Part shown: in pieces, positions 1 to 8,421 of the stretch | Layout of the letters: every line of letters begins with the position of its first letter | How positions within the stretch are numbered: position 1 is the stretch's first letter | Source of the DNA: Bifidobacterium breve | GTDB taxonomy: Bacteria > Actinomycetota > Acidimicrobiia > Acidimicrobiales > Ilumatobacteraceae | NCBI GenBank assembly: GCA_945889575.1 | Contig: CAMDBY010000009.1 | Span: 1 to 18,035, forward strand | Length of the DNA: 18,035 bases | Direction of reading: 5' to 3' | Translations under genes and position numbers: made by a program | The notes under the pieces: model-generated | What the model was told of the DNA's origin: nothing | Seen by the model: only the letters and a program-made list of their open reading frames with translations | Databases searched by the model: none

Positions 1-567
1 TTTGGCGTTCAGGCTGAAGACGTAACCCATGATCAACGGTCAAGAGCCAAGATGGTCTCCTACGGTTTGGCTTACGGCATGGAGGCGTACGGGTTGAGTC
101 AACGTCTTGCAATTGGGGTTGAGGAAGCGTCAGGAATTTTAAACGCTTACTTCGCTGCATTCCCTAATGTCAAGCAGTACATGGACGATGCAATTCATGC
201 AGCACGTCAGACTGGCTACACCGAAACATTGTTTGGTCGGCGTCGGCAGATACCTGAACTATTGAGCGACAATTTCCGGGTTCGTCAAGCAGGTGAGAGG
301 CAAGCAATGAACGCAGCGATTCAAGGTCTGGCCGCTGACATTTTCAAGATTGCGCTAGTACGAATTGATGCGCTTCTTGAAAAGGGAAAATTCCAATCTC
401 GAATTGTGTTGCAGGTGCATGACGAAGTAATTGTGGAAGTTGTCGAGAGCGAGCGCGAAGTTGTCGGGCCGCTGGTTCTTGACACCATGCGCGGTGCTGC
501 CGAATTAAGCGTTTCATTTGAAGTGCACGCTGCATGGGGAGCAACATGGGCTGCTGCGAAGGGTTGA
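1..567 (+). CDS. polA: DNA polymerase I, C-terminal part (5' end outside window)
   Basis: This is the 3' end of the DNA polymerase I gene, the enzyme that fills gaps after excision repair and replaces Okazaki primers. The reading frame is open from base 1, so the start lies upstream. The visible 188 residues are the end of the polymerase domain. Motif B (the O helix that grips the incoming nucleotide) is at bases 37-81, with RSRAKMVSYGLAYGM. Motif C, with the catalytic His-Asp-Glu, is seen as LQVHDEVIVEV at about bases 409-441. The O helix carries Tyr (61-63) where E. coli has Phe762, as in mycobacterial Pol I. The gene ends with TGA nine bases before the methyltransferase. The UvrABC genes nearby act in the same repair pathway, since Pol I fills the excised patch. 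Identification is firm; only the exonuclease domains cannot be judged. Confidence 0.96.
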   Translation, partial: FGVQAEDVTHDQRSRAKMVSYGLAYGMEAYGLSQRLAIGVEEASGILNAYFAAFPNVKQYMDDAIHAARQTGYTETLFGRRRQIPELLSDNFRVRQAGERQAMNAAIQGLAADIFKIALVRIDALLEKGKFQSRIVLQVHDEVIVEVVESEREVVGPLVLDTMRGAAELSVSFEVHAAWGATWAAAKG

Positions 568-576
568 TCTCTCGAA

Positions 577-1320
577 ATGCCCAATGAAGCGATCGGAGAG
601 CATTGGTTCGAGCCGCTTGCAGAACACATGGGTTCTGCGTACCTGCGTTACTCATTTACCAAAGGCACTGTCAACGAGATCGACTTTATAGTCCGGCAAT
701 TGAACCTGCAGCCAGGTGATCGAGTGCTTGATGTGGGTTGTGGACCTGGACGACATTCTTATGAATTGGCACGTCGTGGGTTTTTGGTTCACGGAATTGA
801 TATCAGTCAAGCCTTTGTTGACCTGGCAACAGCAAATGCCGTCGATGGATGCTCCTTTGAACGTATGGATGCACGAGCAATGACATTCGATAGTGAATTC
901 GAGGTTGCGATTTGTTTGTGTCAAGGAGCCTTTGGTCTGATGACTGCTGGTGATCACGACATTGATGTCTTAACCGGTATTCGTAGAGCTCTGAAGCCGA
1001 ATGGATCCCTAGCGCTGTCAGCGTTCAATGCCTATTTTGCGGTCAAGTATTTCGAGGAAGCTCAATTTGATGCGGATACCGGCGTCAATCATGAAAAGAC
1101 AGAAGTTCGGAATCAGGACGGGGAAGTGCTGGGAGCGGACCTGTGGACTGGTTGCTACACGCCACGAGAACTGCGGTTAATGCTGGAAAAAGCCCAGATG
1201 AACGTTCGGGACATCTTCAGTGTTGACCCAGGCGACTATGGCGACGCTACACCGTCCTTAGAGACTTCTGAGTATCTGGTGATAGCGTTTCCTTCGCCTT
1301 CCCAACCAGAAGGTGCTTGA
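577..1320 (+). CDS. class I SAM-dependent methyltransferase
   Basis: This 247-residue protein has the Rossmann-type class I methyltransferase fold. Motif I is VLDVGCGPG at residues 50-58, and the acidic residue that binds the SAM ribose is Asp75 in the GIDIS turn. After a typical Thr/Met-Arg-Ala-Met segment comes a LKPNGSL-type motif near residue 142. The N-terminus has an aromatic run (HWFEPLAEHMGSAYLRYSF, residues 9-27) that looks lineage-specific. The substrate cannot be read from the sequence. The start at 577 leaves nine bases after polA. No strong Shine-Dalgarno is visible. TGATCT sits exactly six bases upstream, close to but not matching the TANNNT leaderless pattern used elsewhere in the window. 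I recall methyltransferases next to rpsA in other actinobacteria, which would hint at a translation-related substrate, but this is inference. Confidence 0.9.
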   Translation: MPNEAIGEHWFEPLAEHMGSAYLRYSFTKGTVNEIDFIVRQLNLQPGDRVLDVGCGPGRHSYELARRGFLVHGIDISQAFVDLATANAVDGCSFERMDARAMTFDSEFEVAICLCQGAFGLMTAGDHDIDVLTGIRRALKPNGSLALSAFNAYFAVKYFEEAQFDADTGVNHEKTEVRNQDGEVLGADLWTGCYTPRELRLMLEKAQMNVRDIFSVDPGDYGDATPSLETSEYLVIAFPSPSQPEGA

Positions 1321-1402
1321 CAACTCAGGCTCACCGATAACTCCTACCTATCCCTTTCGAAAGATCAATTCCTTGTCCGATACCAACATCACTTCCGCAG
1401 CC

Positions 1403-2716
1403 ATGGGCACCTTTGACGCGGAAAACAATTACACACCACGACAAATCACAGAACGTGATATTCCTAGTTTCGCCGAAGCCATCGAAGGCACAATGGTTGA
1501 GCTTAAAGACGGTCAACTCATTACCGGAATAGTTGTCAAGATTGATCGTGATGGCGTGTTGCTCGATGTTGGTTACAAGACCGAAGGCGTGATCCCAACT
1601 CGCGAATTGGCTATTAAGAATGATGTCAACCCACACGATGTTGTAAAAATCGGCGAAAGTATTGAAGCTCTCATCCTTACTCTTGAAGACAAAGAGGGTC
1701 GCCTCGTTCTTTCAAAGAAGCGTGCTCAGTACGAAAAGGCTTGGGCCGATATTGAGAAGAAGAAGGAAGAAGACGGAGTCGTTCACGGAACTGTTATCGA
1801 AGTTGTCAAGGGTGGACTTATCGTCGATATCGGACTTCGTGGGTTCCTTCCTGCTTCACTCGTAGAACTTCGTCGCGTACGTGACCTTGCTCCGTACATG
1901 GGCCAGCCAATCGATGCCAAGATCATTGAACTTGATCGCAATCGCAACAACGTTGTGTTGTCGCGTCGTGCATTCCTCGAAGAGAATCAGAAAGAAACTC
2001 GCGATGACTTCTTGACAAACTTGAAGCCAGGCGAGATTCGCACCGGAAAAATTTCATCTGTCGTCGCATTTGGCGCCTTTGTTGATCTGGGCGGCATGGA
2101 TGGTCTCATCCACGTGTCAGAGCTTTCTTGGAAGCATGTTGAGCACCCATCGCAAGTAGTGAACATTGGCGACGAAGTAACTGTTCAAGTTCTTGAAGTG
2201 GATTTCAGTCGCGAGCGCATCAGCTTGTCACTGAAGGCAACACAGCAAGACCCATGGCAAGAATTTGCCGGAAGTCACGAAGTGGGTCAACTTGTGTATG
2301 GTCGCATCACGAAGATCGTTCCATTCGGGGCGTTCGTTCAAGTGGGCGACGGAATCGAAGGACTTGTCCATATTTCAGAATTGTCAACACACCACGTTGA
2401 GTCCGCTGAGCAAGTTGTAACACCGGGTGAAGAGTTGTGGGTCAAGATTATTGATCTCGATCTCGCGCGTCGTCGTATCTCTATCTCTGTCAAGCAAGCG
2501 GCTGAGGGTGGCGAACTTGCTGCCGAGTACCAAGGCCAGTTTGAAGTTGATGAGAACGGCAACTGGATCGGTGGCGATGACACCGAGCGAGAAGCTGCAT
2601 GGGCTGAGTACTATAAGGAATATGGTCAGCCTGGCGAAGAGGGTGCAGCACCGTCATCCGAAGCTCCTGCAGCGCAACCAGCTCCTGACGCAGTAGTTGC
2701 TGCTGAGGCTGACTAG
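1403..2716 (+). CDS. rpsA: 30S ribosomal protein S1 (four S1 domains)
   Basis: Ribosomal protein S1 binds mRNA on the 30S subunit and helps unfold and position it for initiation. Four S1 (OB-fold) domains are visible, at about residues 35-105, 122-190, 208-276 and 293-362 of the 437-residue product. The third and fourth hold the canonical GAFVDLGG-DGLIHVSELSW and GAFVQVGDGIEGLVHIS signatures. Four domains, rather than the six of E. coli, is the usual actinobacterial form. The tail after residue 365 is acidic, then Ala/Pro rich and probably disordered. I chose ATG 1403. An in-frame GTG at 1313 would overlap the methyltransferase and add 30 residues (rich in Ser, Thr and Pro) that do not look like S1. 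The 82 bases before 1403 would then be a leader. No good Shine-Dalgarno is seen at 1403, so the start is less certain than the identity. Confidence 0.95.
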   Translation: MGTFDAENNYTPRQITERDIPSFAEAIEGTMVELKDGQLITGIVVKIDRDGVLLDVGYKTEGVIPTRELAIKNDVNPHDVVKIGESIEALILTLEDKEGRLVLSKKRAQYEKAWADIEKKKEEDGVVHGTVIEVVKGGLIVDIGLRGFLPASLVELRRVRDLAPYMGQPIDAKIIELDRNRNNVVLSRRAFLEENQKETRDDFLTNLKPGEIRTGKISSVVAFGAFVDLGGMDGLIHVSELSWKHVEHPSQVVNIGDEVTVQVLEVDFSRERISLSLKATQQDPWQEFAGSHEVGQLVYGRITKIVPFGAFVQVGDGIEGLVHISELSTHHVESAEQVVTPGEELWVKIIDLDLARRRISISVKQAAEGGELAAEYQGQFEVDENGNWIGGDDTEREAAWAEYYKEYGQPGEEGAAPSSEAPAAQPAPDAVVAAEAD

Positions 2717-2736
2717 GAAATTTCTTCGGGCATACG

Positions 2737-3369
2737 ATGATTCTGATTGGCCTCACGGGCGGAATTGGATCTGGCAAATCAACAGTCTCAGCGTTGCTGG
2801 CTGCCCGCGGTGCAGTCATTATCGACGCTGATGCAATCGCTAGAGAACTTCAGGCTCCTGGAGCTCCTTTGCTTTCGGTGCTTGCTGAGAAATTCGGCGC
2901 GTCGATTATTGATGCCAATGGTGCTCTTGACCGGGCTGCATTGGCAGCCATTGCCTTCTCTGACCCAGAAGCCCTGAAAGATCTGAACAAAATTGTTCAT
3001 CCGGCCATTGCGATGGAAATGGATGCCCGGATGAGGGCTCAGCGATCAACCGACAACATTGTTGTCTTGGATATTCCGCTTCTTACAGAAAACCCTCGCG
3101 CCGGATTATGCGGGGTTGTTGTTGTTGACATCCCGGTTGAACTTGCCGTGTCACGTCTGGTTGAGTTTCGATCAATGGCAGAAGACGATGCACGTGCCCG
3201 TATTGCAAAACAGGCGACACGCGAAGAACGGCGAGCGATTGCGGACAAAGTGATTGACAACTCGGGTGACATGACAACTTTGAGCGACCAAGTGGAAGAC
3301 GTGTGGCAATGGGCACTTGCACTACCTCCGGCTGCTGATGATGCCGGAGATCGTGTAGTCGCCTCGTAA
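2737..3369 (+). CDS. coaE: dephospho-CoA kinase
   Basis: CoaE carries out the last step of coenzyme A synthesis, phosphorylating the 3'-OH of dephospho-CoA with ATP in the cytoplasm. The P-loop GGIGSGKST is at residues 8-16, directly after the start. Further family marks follow: the IDAD segment near residue 31, LDIPLLTEN near residue 110, an Arg-rich lid region ([16 protein letters not shown]), and [10 protein letters not shown] towards the end. At 210 residues it has the normal length of about 200. It lies 20 bases after rpsA, and this rpsA-coaE pairing is common in actinobacteria. The ATG is fixed by the P-loop close behind it. The ribosome-binding site is poor. A TACGAT hexamer overlaps the start codon itself and so cannot serve it. 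Translation probably depends on read-through from rpsA. Confidence 0.95.
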   Translation: MILIGLTGGIGSGKSTVSALLAARGAVIIDADAIARELQAPGAPLLSVLAEKFGASIIDANGALDRAALAAIAFSDPEALKDLNKIVHPAIAMEMDARMRAQRSTDNIVVLDIPLLTENPRAGLCGVVVVDIPVELAVSRLVEFRSMAEDDARARIAKQATREERRAIADKVIDNSGDMTTLSDQVEDVWQWALALPPAADDAGDRVVAS

Positions 3370-3380
3370 CTCGAGGGAAG

Positions 3381-3386
3381 TACGAT
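3381..3386 (+). promoter_or_regulatory. candidate -10 element giving a leaderless uvrB transcript
   Basis: TACGAT matches the TANNNT form of the actinobacterial -10 hexamer and ends six bases before the GTG start of uvrB. Transcription would therefore start at or next to the first base of the start codon. No convincing -35 is visible. The same spacing recurs upstream of three other genes here, which is the main support. Confidence 0.55.
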
Positions 3387-3392
3387 AGTTGT

Positions 3393-5414
3393 GTGCCAGA
3401 TTTTCAGGTCGTTTCTGCTTTCCAGCCAGCCGGAGACCAGCCGAAGGCAATTGCCGGATTAACCGAGGGCGTTACCACTGGTGACAGATTCCAAACGCTT
3501 TTAGGGATTACAGGCTCCGGAAAATCGGCAACTATTGCATGGACTATTGAAGCTACTCAAAGACCCACTCTTATTCTCGCTCCCAATAAAAGTCTTGCCG
3601 CACAGTTGGCACAGGAAATGCGTGAGTTCTTTCCACACAATCGTGTTGAGTTCTTTGTTAGTTATTACGACTATTACCAACCAGAGGCCTACATCCCGTC
3701 GAGCGACACCTTCATTGAGAAGGATTCCTCAATCAACGATGAAATTGATCGTCTGCGCCACTCAGCAACTGCAGCGTTGCTTACTCGTCGGGACACGATT
3801 GTTGTTGCCAGCGTTTCCTGCATTTATGGAATGGGAGACCCCGAGGAATATCGGGGACAACTTCTCGAACTGCACGTAGGTGTTGACTACGACCAACGAA
3901 GCATGTTGCGCCGCCTTGTGGATCTGCAATACGGGCGAAACGATATGACACTTGGGCGTGGCAACTTCCGGGTACGTGGCGACACAGTAGAAGTCCACGC
4001 GGCGTATGAAGAGTCAGTAGCTCGAATCGAGATGTTTGGTGACACCATCGACCGAATCACAATGATTGATCCCGTCACTGGTGAAACACTGTCGGAGCCA
4101 AGCGAGATTGTCATCTTCCCGGCTACTCACTATGTGACGGGTGATGCTCGTATGCGTCGCGCAGTGCTGGGCATTGAGAAGGAACTTCAGGAACAACTTG
4201 CGATGTTTGAGTCTCAAGGCAAGTTGTTAGAGGCGCAACGTTTACGTATGCGAACAAGTTATGACCTCGAGATGATGCAGGAGATGGGGTACTGCAATGG
4301 CATTGAGAACTACTCGATGCACATTGATGATCGCCAGCCTGGCGAACCTCCGTTCACCTTGCTCGACTACTTCCCGAAGGACTACTTGCTGATAATTGAT
4401 GAGAGCCATGTGGCTATTCCTCAGTTGCATGCACAGTACGCTGGCGACCGTAGCCGTAAGAACACACTGGTTGAACATGGTTTCCGTTTGCCTAGCGCGC
4501 GAGATAATCGGCCGCTTCAGTTCGAAGAAACCATGGAGCGCATCAACCAGTGCATCTTCATGTCCGCGACTCCAGCGCCTTTCGAGCTGAACCACAGTCA
4601 ACGGGTAGTTGACCAAATCGTACGACCAACTGGACTTGTGGACCCAGAGGTCATTGTGCGACCCACCAAAGGACAGATTGATGATCTGATTGAGATGGTC
4701 CGTGGACGAATCGAGAATGGTGATCGTATTCTGGTAACCACTTTGACGAAGAAGATGTCTGAAGACCTAACGGACTACTTGTTAGAGCAAGGCCTACGGG
4801 TGCGCTATTTGCACTCCAATATTGACACAATGCAACGAATTGAGATTCTTCGATCTTTACGCCTTGGTGAGTTTGATGTGTTGATAGGAATCAACCTTCT
4901 GCGTGAAGGTCTCGACCTTCCTGAGGTCTCACTCGTCGCGATTCTTGATGCTGACAAGGAAGGTTTCCTTCGTAGTGAGACGGCACTGATCCAGATGATC
5001 GGTCGAGCTGCCCGAAACGTATCCGGCCAAGTAATTATGTATGCAGACAAGATCACTCCGTCTATGGAGCGTGCTATTGGTGAAACGAAACGCCGTAGAG
5101 AGACACAAATCGCATACAATCTTGAAAACGGAATTGAGCCAAAGACAATCCGAAAAGCTGTTGGTGACATTTTGTCCTTCCTGAATGGATTCGGTGAAGA
5201 TTCGGCCTTGCCTGGCAAGGGTGGCCGACGACAACATGAGCGCGACAAGGTCAAACATGATCTGAAATCACTTCCGCAACAGGAATTGGGTCGCTTGATT
5301 CAGACTCTTGAAGAAGAGATGCATGAAGCTGCTACGGACCTCAAATTTGAGTATGCGGCTCGCTTGCGAGATGAAATAAATGATTTGCGTCGCGAACTTC
5401 GTGACGCACGATAG
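3393..5414 (+). CDS. uvrB: UvrABC system protein B
   Basis: UvrB is the central damage-verifying helicase-like ATPase of nucleotide excision repair. UvrA loads it at lesions, and it then recruits UvrC. Residues 38-45 (GITGSGKS) are the Walker A motif, with Ser in place of the usual Thr. The beta-hairpin region that inserts between DNA strands is present as [12 protein letters not shown], about residues 90-101. The helicase motif DESH is near residue 336, and [10 protein letters not shown] is near 518. The motif-VI stretch QMIGRAARN keeps the arginine finger. The last 40 residues are a UVR domain ([20 protein letters not shown]), which binds the matching domain of UvrC. The 673-residue length matches the family. 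The GTG start sits six bases after a TANNNT hexamer and has no Shine-Dalgarno, fitting leaderless translation. uvrA follows after 20 bases. Confidence 0.97.
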   Translation: MPDFQVVSAFQPAGDQPKAIAGLTEGVTTGDRFQTLLGITGSGKSATIAWTIEATQRPTLILAPNKSLAAQLAQEMREFFPHNRVEFFVSYYDYYQPEAYIPSSDTFIEKDSSINDEIDRLRHSATAALLTRRDTIVVASVSCIYGMGDPEEYRGQLLELHVGVDYDQRSMLRRLVDLQYGRNDMTLGRGNFRVRGDTVEVHAAYEESVARIEMFGDTIDRITMIDPVTGETLSEPSEIVIFPATHYVTGDARMRRAVLGIEKELQEQLAMFESQGKLLEAQRLRMRTSYDLEMMQEMGYCNGIENYSMHIDDRQPGEPPFTLLDYFPKDYLLIIDESHVAIPQLHAQYAGDRSRKNTLVEHGFRLPSARDNRPLQFEETMERINQCIFMSATPAPFELNHSQRVVDQIVRPTGLVDPEVIVRPTKGQIDDLIEMVRGRIENGDRILVTTLTKKMSEDLTDYLLEQGLRVRYLHSNIDTMQRIEILRSLRLGEFDVLIGINLLREGLDLPEVSLVAILDADKEGFLRSETALIQMIGRAARNVSGQVIMYADKITPSMERAIGETKRRRETQIAYNLENGIEPKTIRKAVGDILSFLNGFGEDSALPGKGGRRQHERDKVKHDLKSLPQQELGRLIQTLEEEMHEAATDLKFEYAARLRDEINDLRRELRDAR

Positions 5415-5422
5415 GCGTTCGG

Positions 5423-5428
5423 TAACCT
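5423..5428 (+). promoter_or_regulatory. candidate -10 element giving a leaderless uvrA transcript
   Basis: TAACCT (TANNNT type) ends exactly six bases before the ATG of uvrA, placing the predicted transcription start on the A of ATG. A weak -35-like GTGACG lies at 5401-5406, sixteen bases upstream. This would let uvrA be transcribed apart from uvrB even though the two are only 20 bases apart. Confidence 0.55.
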
Positions 5429-5434
5429 TTCCAC

Positions 5435-8419
5435 ATGGCTGACCAAATAGTCGTACGCGGAGCTCGCGAACACAATCTCAAGAATGTCAGCATTGAATTG
5501 CCGCGCGACAAACTCATCGTCTTTACAGGACTGTCTGGCAGCGGAAAAAGCTCTCTCGCCTTTGACACCATTTATGCCGAAGGCCAACGCCGGTACGTTG
5601 AAAGTCTCTCGGCGTACGCGCGCCAGTTTTTGGGCCAAATGGATAAACCTGACGTTGATCTAATCGAAGGATTGTCACCGGCAATTTCCATCGACCAGAA
5701 ATCAGCAAGCCGTAACCCGCGTTCAACTGTTGGCACAATCACAGAGATCTACGACTATTTGCGCTTGTTGTATGCACGTATCGGTATTCAGCATTGTCCG
5801 AACGACGGAACTCGTTTAGAACGACAGACGCCACAACAGATCGTTGATCGAATCATGACTCTTGATGAGGGGACTCGGTTTCAAGTCTTGGCTCCGGTGG
5901 TTCGGGGGCGCAAGGGCGAATACGACACATTGTTGTCTGAACTGGCAGGCCAGGGCTATGTGCGTGCTCGTATTGACGGTGAAGTTCGCGATATTGCAGA
6001 GTTCTTGGCGTCTGGTGAGAAGTTGGCTCGCTATGAGAACCATTCAATCGATATCATTGTTGATCGTCTCGTTCGACGTGATGACATTACGCGCCGCCTC
6101 ACAGACTCACTAGAAACGGCACTGCGTTTAGCCGACGGTGTTGCAGGAGTTGAGCTAGTAGCAAAGGGCGACGAGGAAGGCGAGATTCTCACCTTTAGTC
6201 AGCATGTGGGATGCCCGAAGTGTGGTGCAAGCTACGACGAACCCGCTCCGCGAAATTTCTCTTTCAACTCGCCATTCGGGGCCTGCGACAACTGTGAGGG
6301 ACTTGGCACCAAGTTTGAGGTGGACCCCGACTTGGTAATTCCTGATATGTCGATGTCACTTAATCAGGGTGCGTTGTCTCCGTGGCGCACTTCTGACACG
6401 GGATATTTCCATCGCCTTTTGGTTTCGCTTGCAGAGAATGAAGGAATTGATCTTGATAAACCGTTCTCAAAGCTTTCTGCAAAGCATCAGAAACTAGTTC
6501 TGCATGGCAAAGAGGGCGCGATGCAGGTCAAGTTCAAGAACCGGTTCGGGAAGGTACGCCAGTACAGCACGTCATATGAAGGAATCATTCCGTGGGTAAA
6601 GCGTCGTCACCTAGAAACTGAAAGTGACTACCTTCGCGAGCAGATTGAAAGTTACATGAGGCAAGTTCCGTGCCCAGCGTGTAACGGTGCACGACTTCGC
6701 CCTGCAACACTTGCAGTAACCATCAACGACAAACATATTGCTGATGTATGTGACATGTCGATTGCTGATTCATCAGAGTTTTTATCTGGGCTTGTTCTGA
6801 ATAATCGCGATTCGATCATTGCGGAACGCATCACAAAGGAAATCAATGCCAGACTTGGGTTTCTTCTTGACGTTGGTCTGAACTACCTCACATTGTCTCG
6901 ACCTGCTGGCACTTTGGCTGGCGGCGAGGCTCAACGTATTCGGTTGGCGAGTCAGATTGGTTCAGGGTTGGTTGGCACTCTCTATGTTCTTGATGAGCCA
7001 AGCATCGGATTGCATCAACGAGATAACCGTCGTCTTATCGACACTCTTATTCGCTTGCGCGATCTTGGAAATACCGTATTGGTTGTTGAGCACGACGAAG
7101 AGACAATAAAAGAAAGCGACTGGATTGTCGATATTGGTCCTGGTGCAGGTGAGCATGGCGGATGGGTCGTGTACAGCGGACCTGTTGCTGGTATTGGCAC
7201 TGCATCTGACTCCATCACAGGGAAATATCTGACTGGCAAGGCAAGTATTGCTGTGCCGAAGAAGAGACGCGAGCCGAGCGGATATGAAATTACGGTTCGG
7301 GGCGCCCGCGAGCACAACTTACAAAATATAGATGTGTCGATCCCGCTCGGATGTTTCGTAGCAGTCACCGGTGTGTCAGGTAGTGGTAAGAGCACTTTGA
7401 TTCGCGACATCTTGTTGCCATCGATGATGCAGAAGATCTACAAGAGCAAAGATTCGCCTGGCAAGCATCGTTCCGTCGAAGGTATTGAAGCCATTGACAA
7501 GGTAATTGACATGGATCAGTCACCGATTGGCCGTACTCCGCGATCGAATGCCGCCACCTACACAGGCGTGTTTGATTCCATCAGAAAGTTGTTTGCAGCG
7601 TCGCCGGAAGCAAAGGTTCGTGGGTATCAGCCAGGACGATTTAGCTTCAATGTTAAAGGTGGACGTTGCGACGCATGCTCTGGCGACGGCACGATTAAAA
7701 TTGAGATGTTCTTTCTTCCTGATGTCTACGTGCCCTGTGAAGTGTGTAAAGGTGCCCGCTACAACCGAGACACATTAGAGATTCAATTCAAAGGCAAGAA
7801 CATTGCGGAAATTCTTGACATGCCGATTTCAGAGGCTGTCGACTTTTTCTCTAACCAACCGGTAATCGCACGTCATATGCAAACCTTGGTAGATGTCGGA
7901 TTGGGGTACGTGCGCCTCGGCCAATCGGCTCCCACTTTGTCAGGTGGTGAAGCACAACGCGTAAAGCTCGCAGGGGAACTTGCGAAGCGTTCAACCGGTC
8001 ACACCATGTATCTTCTCGATGAACCAACGACAGGATTGCATTTTGAAGATGTGAGACGATTGTTGACCGTGTTGTCGCGCCTCGTTGATCAAGGAAATAC
8101 TGTTTTGGTTATCGAGCACAACTTGGATGTCATTAAGACAGCCGACTGGCTGATTGACCTTGGACCTGAAGGTGGAAGTGGCGGTGGTCTCGTGATAGCT
8201 GAAGGCACACCAGAGGCTGTTGCAGCTGTTCCGGGCAGTTATACAGGTTTCTATTTGGCGCCCATGCTGGGTCTGAAATCAATACCGATGGAGACTGAGA
8301 AGAAACAGGCAGTCAAGAAGGCGACAGTGAAGAAGCCTGTTGCGAAAAAGGCAGTTTCAAAGAAACCAGCGACAAAAACCAATACTGCAGTGAAACGAAC
8401 CACTGCTGCCAAGAAGTAG
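5435..8419 (+). CDS. uvrA: UvrABC system protein A with lysine-rich C-terminal tail
   Basis: UvrA is the dimeric ABC-type ATPase that first detects DNA lesions in nucleotide excision repair. Two ABC ATPase modules are visible. The first has Walker A GLSGSGKS at residues 32-39, the signature [11 protein letters not shown] near 493 and Walker [10 protein letters not shown] near 519. The second has GVSGSGKS near 646, [15 protein letters not shown] near 835 and [11 protein letters not shown] near 860. Paired CxxC zinc ligands occur near 259 and 285 (CPKC, CDNC) and near 745 and 768 (CDAC, CEVC). The core ends near residue 950. A 43-residue tail follows, made of KK dipeptides spaced by Ala, Val, Thr and Pro (14 Lys). 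It makes the protein 994 residues against 940 in E. coli and resembles histone H1-like or actinobacterial HU tails. uvrC starts two bases after the stop codon. Confidence 0.97.
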   Translation: MADQIVVRGAREHNLKNVSIELPRDKLIVFTGLSGSGKSSLAFDTIYAEGQRRYVESLSAYARQFLGQMDKPDVDLIEGLSPAISIDQKSASRNPRSTVGTITEIYDYLRLLYARIGIQHCPNDGTRLERQTPQQIVDRIMTLDEGTRFQVLAPVVRGRKGEYDTLLSELAGQGYVRARIDGEVRDIAEFLASGEKLARYENHSIDIIVDRLVRRDDITRRLTDSLETALRLADGVAGVELVAKGDEEGEILTFSQHVGCPKCGASYDEPAPRNFSFNSPFGACDNCEGLGTKFEVDPDLVIPDMSMSLNQGALSPWRTSDTGYFHRLLVSLAENEGIDLDKPFSKLSAKHQKLVLHGKEGAMQVKFKNRFGKVRQYSTSYEGIIPWVKRRHLETESDYLREQIESYMRQVPCPACNGARLRPATLAVTINDKHIADVCDMSIADSSEFLSGLVLNNRDSIIAERITKEINARLGFLLDVGLNYLTLSRPAGTLAGGEAQRIRLASQIGSGLVGTLYVLDEPSIGLHQRDNRRLIDTLIRLRDLGNTVLVVEHDEETIKESDWIVDIGPGAGEHGGWVVYSGPVAGIGTASDSITGKYLTGKASIAVPKKRREPSGYEITVRGAREHNLQNIDVSIPLGCFVAVTGVSGSGKSTLIRDILLPSMMQKIYKSKDSPGKHRSVEGIEAIDKVIDMDQSPIGRTPRSNAATYTGVFDSIRKLFAASPEAKVRGYQPGRFSFNVKGGRCDACSGDGTIKIEMFFLPDVYVPCEVCKGARYNRDTLEIQFKGKNIAEILDMPISEAVDFFSNQPVIARHMQTLVDVGLGYVRLGQSAPTLSGGEAQRVKLAGELAKRSTGHTMYLLDEPTTGLHFEDVRRLLTVLSRLVDQGNTVLVIEHNLDVIKTADWLIDLGPEGGSGGGLVIAEGTPEAVAAVPGSYTGFYLAPMLGLKSIPMETEKKQAVKKATVKKPVAKKAVSKKPATKTNTAVKRTTAAKK

Positions 8420-8421
8420 TT

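Noticed and set aside
1317..1350. Perfect TTGACA at 1317-1322 as the -35 of an rpsA promoter
   Set aside because: No TANNNT or TATAAT-like hexamer stands 16-18 bases downstream (the segment there reads ACTCCT). GATAAC is only 13 bases away. Left out as a promoter call.
1313..1402. Longer rpsA from GTG 1313
   Set aside because: It would overlap the methyltransferase stop. The added 30 residues look unlike S1, and AGAAGG abuts the GTG with no usable spacing. ATG 1403 is preferred, though without a good Shine-Dalgarno.
2733..2738. TACGAT as a leaderless -10 for coaE
   Set aside because: It overlaps the coaE ATG, so a transcript would begin inside the gene ahead of no usable start; the P-loop fixes the start at 2737.
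4805..5254. Long open frame on the minus strand inside uvrB (149 codons), and similar minus-strand frames elsewhere
   Set aside because: They lie wholly within well-identified genes, show Ser/Arg-rich shadow composition and no domain, and have no start signals.
5391..5434. Possible LexA (SOS) box upstream of uvrA or uvrB
   Set aside because: There is no match to the actinobacterial GAAC-N4-GTTC core. CGAACTTCG and GTTCGG near 5394 and 5418 are too far apart and not symmetrical.
5788..5820. Lost zinc ligand in UvrA (CPNDG instead of CPxC near residue 120)
   Set aside because: E. coli UvrA also lacks the second Cys at this place (CPDHD, from memory). The true zinc CxxC pairs are intact, so this is ordinary variation.
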